From: Acridotheres tristis
Lineage: Eukaryota > Chordata > Aves > Passeriformes > Sturnidae
Direction of reading: 5' to 3'
Assembly (NCBI GenBank): GCA_037013685.1
Contig: CM072919.1
Span: 3,411,616-3,475,615 of the forward strand
Length of the DNA stretch: 64,000 nucleotides
Position numbers and translations under genes: made by a program. Every line of letters begins with the position of its first letter. Positions within the stretch are counted from its first letter, which is position 1. Of the stretch, positions 32,701 through 46,000 are shown in pieces. Under the pieces are notes generated by a model. The model was given only the letters and a program-made list of their open reading frames with translations. It searched no databases and was not told where the DNA came from.

Positions 32701-35700
32701 TACATTGTCTCCACACCTCCCGGGGGATTCCCACCTCCACAAGGATTTCCACAGGGCTATGGCACCCCTCCACCATTTAGTAAGTGACCCCCAGGAGCTG
32801 GAGCACATCCAGCTCCAAATTCAGCTTTTCCTCATTGTTTGCTGGATTTAGATTCCCCCCTGTGTTTCTCTCTATCCTTAATTATTTTTCCCAGATTATA
32901 TATTCAGAGCTATAATTAACTATAGCATTAATTTTTTCTTGGATTATTTTATTATTGGATGCAGTAATCATTTCTGTTCTCTAGTTTAAATCTGTGTTGT
33001 TAAATAAATTTAGATACATTGTGCACTTTGTTAGGACATCTGACAGAAAACTCAGAGCTCACTGCTGGTGACCTGGGCCAAACACAGGCAGGGTTTTTTG
33101 GAGGAGCTTAAGGAATTAAGGTCATAACTGGGGCTGGAAATGCAAATAGGATTTTAGCACCCACCTCTCAGGCCACCTTTTCAAAAGTCTGCCACAAACC
33201 TGGTTTAAAGAGGAAGGTGGAAAATAGCACCCAGTTATCTTGAGATACTTTTTCCTCCCAAAATCTTGGGTAATATGGTTCCTCCTCATTTCTCATGTGT
33301 GTGAGCACAGAGTTTGGTCCCCAGTTGTGTTTTATCCCTTTCTCTGTGCTGGCTGCTGCAGCCTCTGCCTTTGTGGGGGACGTTTCTCCCACCTGTGCAA
33401 GGTGAGCTGCTGAGACCTTTGAGCCATGGCAGTGACCAACGTGTCATGGTCAGGCTGTGCAGCCACTGGTCACAAACCCCTCAGGTTTCATAGCCTTGGA
33501 AATGTTGGTTTGAAACGGTTTTAAATCATCTCTAAAGCCAAGCAGGAGGTTGATGTTCACCTGTTCTGTCCTTGCAGGTTTTAGTTACGGTGCTCCACCT
33601 CCTCCACCTGACCAGTTTGCCCCTCCTGGAGTCCCCCCTCCACCTGCCACTCCAGGGGCAGCACCACTCGCTTTTCCTCCTCCACCACCACCATCTCAGG
33701 CAACTCAGGACATGAGCAAACCCCCGACTGCTCAGCCAGAATTCCCTTACAGTCAGTTTGGTGAGTAACTGCTGCCATTTATCCCCTCTCCCTTCAGTCC
33801 TGGCTGCAGAGTGTTGGACACAGTTTGCTGCAGGCACTTCCCCGAGGTGGGAATGCTTCCACCAGCTCAAGCCATCCTTAAATCCTGCAGTATTCTAGCC
33901 AGAGGGAGTTTTCTTAGCTCTAAAGTGTTGCTTTTGTGCTGTAAAATAACCTTCAGGGATTCATGCACTGCCACGATGAATTCCTGGTTTCTACTCTCTC
34001 CAAACCTGTAGCTAAAACTTTCCACTCCAAGAGCTTCACAGAGCTTGTAGTGAAGTTTTTTTGTTTTTTTTGTGTCTCCAGACCTTGGAGCACAGACTTG
34101 AAGAGTAAGAGCAGAATGTTTGGAGAGACAGGCAGTGCATGTGTAAGGATCCAATCCGGTGCCTTTTCTTCCCTTTCCCCATCCCTTCCCCATCTCTCTG
34201 GAGATGCAGTTTTGTGCAAAGCTTTGTTGTTCTCTGTAGGTAACTTTGAGGTAGAAGGCATTGAGCTAACAAGTTTTAAACAAGGCAGGCAGTGCTACAA
34301 AAAAACAAATTCTTTTTAAAATTGCTAGACAAGTGCCTGTGCTCCAGAGTAAGATTTCTGCTGCTGCTCCCTGAGGGAGCTCAGAGGGAATTCTCATTCT
34401 CAGCACTGTTTTTCAGCAGTGTTCTCCAAATATCTCTACAGAGATCTCTCCAAAGAGCTCTGTACTAATGCTGTTTTTAAGGGATTGTAATTGGTCAGTT
34501 TTCACTTCTGAAGGGAATTTTTCATGCAGCAGCCCCGTGGATTCAGGCTGTTCCCTGCTGGAACATGTTCTTCATGTGCTAGTGCTGCCTCAGTTCCTAC
34601 AGAAACTGCTACGAGATGAAAACTTCACAAAGCTTATTTAAATAGATAATACTCGAAATTCTAGCAATGTGAAGCAGCCTCTGAAGGAAGATGAGCCCTT
34701 GAGATGTGTTTGTGGAGCAGCATGTTCTCGTGTTGATGAGTTTGAAATGTTTCTTCATTTGTTTCTTACAAACACAGTTGATTCCATGGATAGTTCTGCC
34801 CTTGTGAGTCGAGGAAGTTTTTCTTGCTCTGCCAGCACTTGGCTCTTTGCAGACTCTTTTTGGAGTGGGTTGGACCCTTCTAAATAAAGCACAAATCCCT
34901 GCACAGCCAGTTAGAGTCAGTGAGGAGCCAGAGTTTGTGAGGTGTTGGAAGTTTAGGAAGGATCTGATGGAGAAGGATTCTTCATCTGGAGCTGTAGTGA
35001 CAGGACAAGGGGAACGGCTTCAATCTGGAAAATAATAGGTTTAGACTGAATATTAGGAAAAACTTCCTCACTGTGAGGGTGTTGAGACCCTGGCACAGAT
35101 CTCCCAGAGAAGCTGTGGCTGCCTCATCCCTGGAAGTGTCCCTGATTTGCATATATTTACATAAATGTGTAAAGCTCGTGGGCTTTAAAGAACCACAGAG
35201 CTTCCTAATGAGTGTAGGGCACTGTCAGGTTTATCCTGGGCAGCGTCCTAAATCCTTCAGTGGGTGCACCCGGGATGAGTGTCAGCACTAACACTCACCC
35301 TGCAAAATCAAATTAATGAATTACATTCATTTAAAAGAATTAAAAATTCATTATCTCCGTGCAGGGCGCTCTTGAGGCTCGTCCTTGCAGTCGCCTCAGT
35401 TCTCACTAAGATGGGTTTGTCTGCTCTAGCCCCTTCAGGCCACACCCCAAAGCTTTGTCTGCACTCCCAAGGTCAGGCTGAGCAGGGAGGAGGAGGAGCC
35501 TCAGGCAGGTCCTGCAGAAATTCCCTGGGTTTTCCTTGCCGGGGCTGTTGGGGAGGGTGAGAGGCAGGGATGGGGTTTGGTGTCAGGGCAGTGACTCTTT
35601 GAGCTGGGTCAAGCCCCACAGTGAGCTGTGCCTGCTCCCCCCCCACAGCCTGGCTTTATCCTGGACGTGAATCCAGGCTCAGCTTTGGAGCCAAACACTC

Positions 35701-37447
35701 ACACCACACAATTGGCACAGCCCAGGGGAGCAGAGGGGCTGCAGCAGACCCAGGGAAGGCAGGCAGTCCTCAGGGGCTGTGCCAGCTGTGTGCTGTGCTT
35801 TTCCTTCATCACAAACCTGTGCTTTGCACCACTGTGTGCAGGGAGGGCAACTCCAGCGTTGTGTTTTTCCACTCCCAGCCTCACCCCTTGGCAAACAATC
35901 CCCTTGTAGTTTTGGGAGCCTGCTTATCTGTGTCTGAACAAATGCCAGGAGGAGCATTTGGAGCTCCCAGAGCCTGTGCTCGCTGTGTTTTAGTGCTCAT
36001 TAGTGCCAGCGAGTCCTGAGGGACAGGCAGAGCTTGAAATTGAACGGCTGAAGACGTGCTAAGAGACTTTGTTTGGGATTAAGAGAGTTAAACCTGCTCT
36101 AAGCCTGCACAGAGAGAGGCAGCACTGCAGAAATGCTCTTGGTAATTAGGAGCCTTAATAGCATCTTTCAGAGCAGGGGCTGGCACTGATGCCAGGATTA
36201 AGAGTCATATTTAATTATGAGAATTTGAATTAAATTTCTCAATTTTTCAGTCGTCTTAATTTACATCTAGTTGTAAATTTTGTGTTGGTAACAGGAATTC
36301 CAGCCAGTCTTTTCTCTTGGAAAGAAAACCCCCTGTTTTTTTCTCCCTGTCCCTAAATTCTACTCACTCCAGAGTGGCCTGTGATGCAGATCTCAGAATT
36401 TATGTCTGTTTTAAAAGGCAATTTTAGGACTGTTTGATCAGTGCAGGAAGGTTTTTGAGTGTGCAGAGCCAAAATCTGCTAAGTGCATTCTCAGTCTGGG
36501 GGATTTCTGGCTCCATCTCTTACCTGTGCTGGATCTGACAGCTTTTAGCCAATAAAAAACCCCACCCCAAAATCAAACTGCTCCCAAGCACCCCAAAGCT
36601 GTGAGCAGATGGTTGAACTGCCAGCCTGGCTGGGATTACCCCAATCACAGCTCCCTCTTCCTGCACACCTTTTCCCTTCTGTTTTTTTTCCTCTCTGAGG
36701 AAGGAAAATCCCTGCAGGACCCCGGAGCTGCTGCTCCTCCCTGTGGAGGAAAGGCAGTGTCAGGTGTGGGATTCACACCCTGGAAACCAGGGCTGAGGTC
36801 TGGGGCTCACCCCAGGAGCTCCAGCTGGGACGGTACAGAAACTCAATATAAAAATGCATCTCCTTCCACCCAAGGCCATCAAATCACTTCCAAAGAATGA
36901 ATGGATCCGAAAGGACAAGTACAGGGAGGTAACTGGGGGTTCAGAGTGAGCCAGAATCCTTCCAGAGAGCAGCTCCCACAAATTCTGAGGGCTGTGACTC
37001 CTTCCCTTTTCCTTCCCTTTTCCTTCCCTTTTCCTTCCCTTTTCCTTCCCTTTTCCTTCCCTTTTCCTTCCCTTTTCCTTCCCTTTTCCTTCCCTTTTCC
37101 TTCCCTTTCCTTCCCTCAAGACTTTTGAAGAACTCTGGTTAAAAAGCAGTCACAAATTGGGGGAAAAGAGATATTTAAAAGTGGGGGGAAAAGCCATGAC
37201 TAGCAGGAAAAACAACGGGGCTCTGTCCCAGCTCTTCCCTGGAAGCTCATCCTGTTCCTTTCCCTCTTCCCCAGGGTATGGACAAGACTTAAGCGGGTTT
37301 GGACAAGGTTTCTCTGACCCCAGCCAGCAGCCCCCTCCCTACGGAGGCCCCTCGGTGCCGCCGTCCAGCGGCCCCCCCGCCGGGGGCAGCGGCTTCGGCC
37401 GGGGACAGAACCACAACGTGCAAGGATTCCACCCCTACCGGCGCTAG
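12809..37447 (+). CDS. DAZAP1: DAZAP1, DAZ-associated RNA-binding protein 1
   Basis: Coding exons: 12809-12840, 19074-19114, 19557-19723, 19990-20055, 20593-20703, 22965-23013, 27290-27372, 30661-30814, 32177-32206, 32639-32779, 33578-33760, 37275-37447; total 1230 nt, 409 aa (human 407). All are GT-AG and in frame. DAZAP1 is an hnRNP-type nuclear/cytoplasmic protein acting in splicing and translation. RRM1 has RNP2 LFVGGL at 13-18 and RNP1 RGFGFVKF at 52-59. RRM2 has RNP2 IFVGGI at 116-121 and RNP1 RGFGFITF at 155-162. From about 200 on the protein is Pro/Gly-rich and ends GRGQNHNVQGFHPYRR, the known nuclear-localisation C-terminus. Exon 5 has a tandem NAGNAG acceptor (ttagcag); I used the upstream AG because it keeps the conserved Gln. 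Intron 1 is 6.2 kb and introns 6 and 7 are 4.3 and 3.3 kb. Confidence 0.97.
13345..13808 (+). repeat. CR1 LINE 3' fragment in DAZAP1 intron 1
   Basis: The segments gcctggagaagaggagcctg, gatctcatcgcagtctgaaa and gaatggtctcagccccaaag occur in CR1 order, followed by the terminal ttctgtgattctgt (13793-13806). This is a 5'-truncated copy with an intact 3' end. Confidence 0.92.
14072..14125 (-). repeat. CR1 fragment
   Basis: The short tract gagttggaagggaccttaga followed by gatcatccag is the reverse complement of the CR1 3' end. Confidence 0.6.
14413..14465 (-). repeat. CR1 fragment
   Basis: The tract cgggttggttgaaagggacc followed by ttaagagatgatccaattcc is a diverged reverse complement of the CR1 3' end. 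Confidence 0.55.
15565..15890 (+). repeat. CR1 LINE 3' fragment
   Basis: CR1 landmarks in order include cagcttcttcctgaggggca, tcaggaaaggctcttccccc and tccccagggaatgggcacgg, ending in a gggattgttggggggtctgt tract. It lacks the terminal octamers. Confidence 0.88.
16800..17420 (+). repeat. 33-bp minisatellite in DAZAP1 intron 1
   Basis: About 18 copies of a 33-bp unit with core ggggagggtgacgggtcctg followed by cctgtgctgctct are present. Because 33 is a multiple of 3, several frames stay open: plus strand 11-residue period GEGDGSCLCCS, minus strand period QHGQDPSPSPE. The whole array is intronic. Confidence 0.95.
18120..18410 (-). repeat. CR1 LINE fragment, minus orientation
   Basis: The plus strand shows the reverse complement of the same CR1 region seen at 15565-15890, for example tctgcacagacaccccaaca, ctggggagcttgggcagtgc and ctcctcaggaagaagctgca. 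Confidence 0.88.
23064..23798 (+). repeat. long-range inverted repeat in DAZAP1 intron 6
   Basis: tcagatggcaaactatt at 23064-23080 is exactly the reverse complement of 23782-23798. The left arm starts 51 bases after the exon 6 donor. Next to the right arm is a hairpin at 23761-23777 (agcatgt, loop tgg, acatgct). No target-site duplication is evident around the arms. Confidence 0.8.
25908..25927 (+). repeat. (TA)n microsatellite
   Basis: About ten TA dinucleotides occur in DAZAP1 intron 6. Confidence 0.9.
29618..29712 (+). repeat. A17 / T29 inverted homopolymers in DAZAP1 intron 7
   Basis: An A run at about 29618-29634 and a T run at about 29684-29712 are separated by about 49 bases. They could pair in the transcript. 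Other A-rich runs lie at 30078-30119. Confidence 0.8.
34960..35145 (+). repeat. CR1 LINE internal fragment in DAZAP1 intron 11
   Basis: CR1-like segments taggtttagactgaatatta, ggaaaaacttcctcactgtg and cccagagaagctgtggctgc occur in order. The copy stops abruptly near 35140, before the usual 3' end. Confidence 0.8.
37005..37112 (+). repeat. 11-bp polypyrimidine array upstream of DAZAP1 exon 12
   Basis: About nine perfect tandem copies of ttttccttccc give a pure C/T tract of about 100 bases, 160 bases upstream of the last exon. Homopurine-homopyrimidine mirror character makes triplex (H-DNA) formation possible. Confidence 0.95.
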
Positions 37448-37717
37448 CCTGGGCTGGCAGTCAGGGAGTGAGTGCTGTCCGCAGGGATCTCTGGGCCCAG
37501 CTGAACCCCCGGCATCCCAGACTTCTGAACTTGTGACAATCACATTACTTGATGGAAGAAAAAAAAAAAAAAAACAAACAAAAAAAAAACCAACCTAACA
37601 ACAATTTTTTTTCGGGGGGAGGGGTTGGGGGCAAGATGGCTTCTGAAGGCAGAGCTGTGGGTGTTTGGACTGCAGTTTTTAAAGATTTTTTTTTCCTTTC
37701 TCTAACCCATCAGCACA

Positions 37718-38257
37718 AATAAAGAAAATGTCACTGGTTCAAATTACAGGGTTTTAAAAATGTCTTCAGCTTTAATTCAAAACTTCAGGTTTCTTTTTTT
37801 TGAAATTATTTTTCCTGAGCCTTTGTTTTACCGTATATTGTAAACTTTTATGTTTAAAAGAAAAAAAAATATATACATTTACAGATTGTGAAATTTTTAA
37901 GAGAAATTTTCTACTATGTATGCTGGCTTATTTTTTAATTTAAAACAGGGTTTCCGTGAGCGCTGTCGGAGGCGGGGGAAGAGCTGCAGCCCCTCCCTCC
38001 CTCCCTCCCCACGGCAGCGCTGGGGCGGAGGGTTCCGAAACTCTGGGAGTTGACAGAAACCTGCTGAGTGTATTTTGCTGTTTGTTTTGGGGGGGCGGAG
38101 CTGGGCCAGGGCAGGAGCAGAGGCAGGCGGGGAGCGCTGGCTCCGGGCTCCACGCTGCCCTCCCCTGGCGCTGCCTCGGCCAGATGTGCATTTCCCTCAG
38201 GCAAAAAGGTTTTGGTGCGTTTGGCACTGAGCAGTGCTGAGCCCTGGTTTGAATAAA
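37718..38257 (+). promoter_or_regulatory. DAZAP1 3' UTR poly(A) signals
   Basis: AATAAA occurs at 37718-37723 and at 38252-38257, giving 3' UTRs of about 290 and 830 nt. The UTR also contains a long A-run (about 37559-37590) just after the stop and T-rich tracts. Use of both signals is inferred. Confidence 0.6.
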
Positions 38258-38419
38258 GACAAGAACCTTTGGATTAGAAATACCAGCCTGTCTCCATTTT
38301 TCTGGGTTTTTTGTTTTGTTTTGTTTTTGTGAATGTGGGTTTTCTGGAGAAGTCCCTTGAGAGTCCTCAGGGGCAGCTTTGCTGGGCCTGTGTGGTGTCA
38401 CTGCCAGGAAGCCACTCCT

Positions 38420-38830
38420 GGATAGGATCTGACCTGGGGAAGGATCCTCCAACCTGGATCAGATCCAGCTCTTGCAGAACTTTGATCCAACCTGATGTGA
38501 TGAAGGGCTTGGATTGGATTGGGTCCAACCAGTGAAGGATCCTCCAGCCTGGACTGGATCCCACCTGCAAGAGATCCATCCCAGGGAAAGGCTTTGATCC
38601 AACCTTGTGGTGAAGGGCTTGGACTTGCAGGGGACCCAAGGAGGTGAAGGATTCTCCAGCCTGGCTTGGATCCATCCTGGCAAAGGGCTTTGCTGTGGCC
38701 TGGCTCAGAGTTGATGTGCTGAAGGGCTCTGATCTGGATCAGATCTGGGCTGGTGAAAGGTTCCAACCTGAACCAGATCCTCCGTGCTGAAGGGCTCCAG
38801 CCTGGCTCAGATCTCACCTGACAAAGGGCT
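38420..38830 (+). repeat. diverged tandem repeat downstream of DAZAP1
   Basis: Irregular units of about 40-60 bp share aaggatcctccancctgga, ttgatccaacctgatgtgat and gaagggctt words. Units are old and shuffled. Confidence 0.7.
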
Positions 38831-39884
38831 CTTCAAACCCTTGGACTGGCCCTGTCTTGGCTCACACATGATGTGCTGGCAGTGACACAAATGCTGCTCT
38901 TCACCCTTCACCTCAAGGCACTGCAGAAAATTGGGTAATTTATGGATTTCTCAGCATCTTCGGTGGAAATCAGTGTCTGTAACTTTGCCTTGTATCTTCT
39001 GGAATATCACCCTGGGGTTTGGCTCTGGAATGTGGGGCTAAGCTGTGGGAAAGGATCTCCCTGAGGTGGAAGTGTCCCTTGGCTCACGGGCAGCCCCAAA
39101 TCCTGCCCATGGATCCTTCCCCGGGGGCTGTGTCTGTGCTCGTTAGCCCTGTCTGTTGTAATTAATCACTGTTAATGAGGTGGAATTGGGGATGTGTCTG
39201 GGATGTGGAGGTCACTGGGTTGCTCCTGGCAGGACTTACAGCAGTTCAGAGGATATTTTGTATTTTGTGTGGATCTGGCTCCGCTCCCCGTGATCCTCCA
39301 GGCTCGAATCCTCGTGGCTGCTCCTCACTCCGTTACATCCGTGAGCTCAAAACTCCTGCTGGGACAGGAGCTGCTCCAGCGATGTTTGTGCAGGTGTCAC
39401 TTCTGAGACCAGCAGGACTCCCTGAGGAAATGGCACGGCACCACCCTGGAGCCTCGGGGACACCCGGAGCAGAGCACACCCAACATCTTCACCCTCTTCT
39501 GGGATAAAAGCGTTTGGATTTGGATCCTGCCTGTGCAGAACCAGCTCCTCCAGGCCCGTGTGGGCCGTTAGATCTGGAGCCTCCAGCCGGGGCCCGGACC
39601 GGATCGACCTGTGCGGAACGAGCCGGTTCCTCGCGTCCTCACCCAGCCCTCTGCCCGCAGCCCGAGCCGCAGAGCTGCTGCCTCCCCTGGGAACGCGAAG
39701 GTGCCTTCCAAAAACCGTGCGGGATGCTCCGAGCTGGCCCGGAGTGGCTGCGAGCTCCAGGTTGTCCCTGTGGCGCTGCCGTCCAGGTGACTGTGACCTG
39801 TCACTGCTGGCTTCCACCTCGGGCCAGGGGCAAGGAGCGGCTTCATTGGAACCTGAATGGCAGGTTCGGGGGAGAAGGAGAGGC

Positions 39885-40160
39885 TTCCCTGGGCTGTTCC
39901 CCAGGCTCAGCTTGGGGTCCCTGTGGGGGTGTCCCTGAGCTGTTCCCCACGTTCAGTCTGGGATCCCTGGGAATGTCTTCAGGCCATGCCCAAGGCTCAA
40001 TTCGGGATCGCTGGGGGTGTCCCCAGGCTCAGTTCGGGGTCCCTAGGGATGTCCTTGGGCCATACCCCAGGATCAGTTTGAGGAGCCTGTGAGTGTTCCT
40101 CAGGCTCGATGTGGGGTCCCTGGGAATGTCCTCCAGCCATACCCCAGGCTCAGTCCGTCC
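39885..40160 (+). repeat. tandem repeat upstream of RPS15
   Basis: Units of about 30-45 bp share tccccaggctcag, tttggggtccctgg and ggccataccccag words. The same family fills RPS15 intron 2 (40985-42470). Confidence 0.85.
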
Positions 40161-40271
40161 CTCACGGGTGTCCCCGCCGTGTCCCTCCGCTGCGGGTGCG
40201 GCCCCTTTAAGCGCAGTGAGGGCGGAAGTGCCGCCCGCGCGCGGCTTCTCCGCCCGTTCCGCCCGCGCCGC

Positions 40272-40313
40272 TCTCGCGAGATTTTCCGCTTCCGGTGCAG
40301 GCCCGGCCTTTCC
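40272..40313 (+). promoter_or_regulatory. RPS15 core promoter: TCTCGCGAGA and TOP start
   Basis: The palindrome TCTCGCGAGA lies at 40272-40281; it is a known core element of some vertebrate housekeeping and ribosomal protein promoters. The pyrimidine tract cctttcc at 40307-40313 fits a 5' TOP transcription start, giving a 5' UTR of about 24 nt before the ATG at 40331. The start site is inferred by analogy with ribosomal protein genes. Confidence 0.7.
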
Positions 40314-40330
40314 GAGCAGCCCCGGCCAAG

Positions 40331-43998
<3,668 letters not shown>

Positions 43999-44033
43999 CT
44001 CCGGGAGGCAAGGGAGGAGCCTCGTCCAGTGTA

Positions 44034-44039
44034 AATAAA
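44034..44039 (+). promoter_or_regulatory. RPS15 poly(A) signal
   Basis: AATAAA lies 36 bases after the stop, giving the very short 3' UTR typical of ribosomal protein mRNAs. Confidence 0.85.
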
Positions 44040-45180
44040 GAAATTCCACCTGGATCGTCTGTCTCCTGCCTCTCCATTCCCCGGGGGGTGGGCTGGGGTG
44101 TGCTGAACTCCATCCTGATTGGGTGTTTTCCTGAGTATTCCCAGGTTTTTTGGCACCGCTTCCTGTCGACACCTGCAGCAAACAAATTGTGTGGATTTAG
44201 TAAATGAAGAAAATTCCTTGCTCTTTGCTGGGAAGTGGGGAATGGCACTTTATGTTTACAGCATTTCCATTTAAATGTTAAAGTATTTAACTTTATTTGT
44301 TAATACAAACACTGGGAATGCAGAAATGTGGAATTGGGGGAAGGCAGGGAAGGTTCTCAGAGCTCGGAACCAGCCTGATCCCCTGGAGAAGCTGCCAAGG
44401 CCCAGCACGGGATGTCAAAACCCCAAACCATCATTTTCTCATCCTTAATTTGGGAACCCAGAGGATTTTGGTGACAGGATTTTGGTGGCATTGGTTGGGG
44501 GTGAGCTGGGGGGTTGCAGCTCAGGCTGGGAGGGAGGGAGGGATGTGTTTTGGGGGATGCTCTCAGGGATGAGGGTGATGATGGGAAGGAAGATGAGAAG
44601 AGTTGATCTCGGGTGGATGATCTGGTTTGTCCCTGAACTGAGCCAAATGAACCCAATGCTCATCACCAGTGCCATGTCCCACGGTGAAGCCATCAGTGAA
44701 GAGGGACCATTTGTCCCCAGGGTGGTCCTGCCTCGTCCCTGCTGCTGGCCAGGGTCCCTTGGGAGCTCCTCAGGGATCCTTTGGGGCCCAGCTCCAGCTC
44801 TTTAAATCTCAGACCCTCCACATCCCTTTCCCAGTGGCCATTTGTCCTTTAGGGAAGGTCCCCTGACTCCAGGTCCCTTTCTGCTCAAGAAATGTGACCT
44901 TGAGAGTCCTCCCACCCTCACCGGTGGCGACAGGGAGAGGAGGGCTGGGGTCACTCACTGTCCAGCCGGGGCCCTGTGGGGACTCTCAGTCCCGGGGGAC
45001 AATGCTCAGAGGGCCAGGATGCTCCAGTGGGAGGTGGGTGACAGTGACCTCGGTGGGTGACAGTGACCTCGGTGGGTGACAGTGGCCTGAGCACATGGCA
45101 GAAGCCGCGGTCACGGAGGGGATTGGGGGGGACACCGGGGCTCAGCCGGTGCTGCCACACCTTGGGTGAGTCCCCAGGGA
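44040..45180. other. RPS15-APC2 spacer
   Basis: I see no exon, RNA gene or clear transposon here. The only repeat is three copies of ggtgggtgacagtgacctc near 45035-45085. Confidence 0.5.
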
Positions 45181-46000
45181 CATGGGGACAGCGCCGGGCG
45201 GCTCGTGGGGACGGATTCGGCCGGGAGGGCTGGTTCCGTCTGAGGGGGCCGGTTCGGTCAGGAGGGACCGGTTCGGTCTGAGGGGGCCGGTTCGGTCAGG
45301 AGGGACCGGTTCGCTCTGTAAGGACCGGTCCGGTCGGGAGCGGCAGGTGCGTTCCGGGACATGGGGATGGGGACGGGGCAGATCCCGACGTTTTTGCGGA
45401 GGATGGAAAAGAGGCGGATGGAGGGGAACGGAGCCTTACCCGGGGACCCCGTCTCCCCCCGCCCGGCACAGTCCGGGGGGGGCGCGGGGAGCCCCCGGTG
45501 CCGCCCTCTAACGGCGGCGGCGCCGCTGGAAAATCCCGACCGGGAGCGGGGGGGCGGGGGCGGGATGCGGCTGCTCGGGGCCGCGCCGGAGCCTCGCCCA
45601 GCTCCGCACCGCTCCGCACCGCCCCGCGCCGCTCCGCACCGCCGGGGATGAGGTACGGCCGCACCTGCCCCCGCACCCCGAGCGCCCCGAACCCCCCGGG
45701 GGTCCCGGCGGCTCCGGCCGGGGGATGGGGGGAATCGGGGGAAGCTGCGCGGCGGGGCCGGGGGAGATCGGGGTGCGGTGTCGGCTTGCGGGGGTTTGGA
45801 TGCACCGGGGGGGCCCCGATCTGCGCCCCCTCCCCGCGGCGAGGATGCCCCCGGCCCCGGCTGCGCTGCATCCTGCGGCGGGCGCGGCTCCGTCCCGCAG
45901 GATCGAGGGGATCGGGCGGATATTGGGGGGACAGGAGGGTTCAGGGCGGATCAGGGGGTTCAGGGTGAATCGGGAGGGTCGGGCAGCGTTTATCCCCCGC
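45180..46000 (+). promoter_or_regulatory. CpG-rich block, probable APC2 promoter and 5' exon
   Basis: Dense CpG sequence lies upstream of APC2. It opens with a tandem repeat of about 37 bp (gggggccggttcggtcagga type, 45195-45330) and contains (gctccgcacc)n at 45595-45640. A possible non-coding first exon would end at the gatgag|gtacgg donor at 45652. APC2 needs such an upstream exon, because its first coding exon begins with a spliced acceptor at 49780. The exact exon is inference. Confidence 0.4.

Larger units (their letters stand above)
38260..40300. other. DAZAP1-RPS15 spacer
   Basis: This is non-coding. It contains a diverged ggatcc/aacctggatc-type satellite (38420-38830, listed), unique sequence from 38830 to 39880, and a tandem repeat next to the RPS15 promoter (listed). 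Open frames around 39514-40092 have repeat-driven composition and no recognisable domain. Confidence 0.5.
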
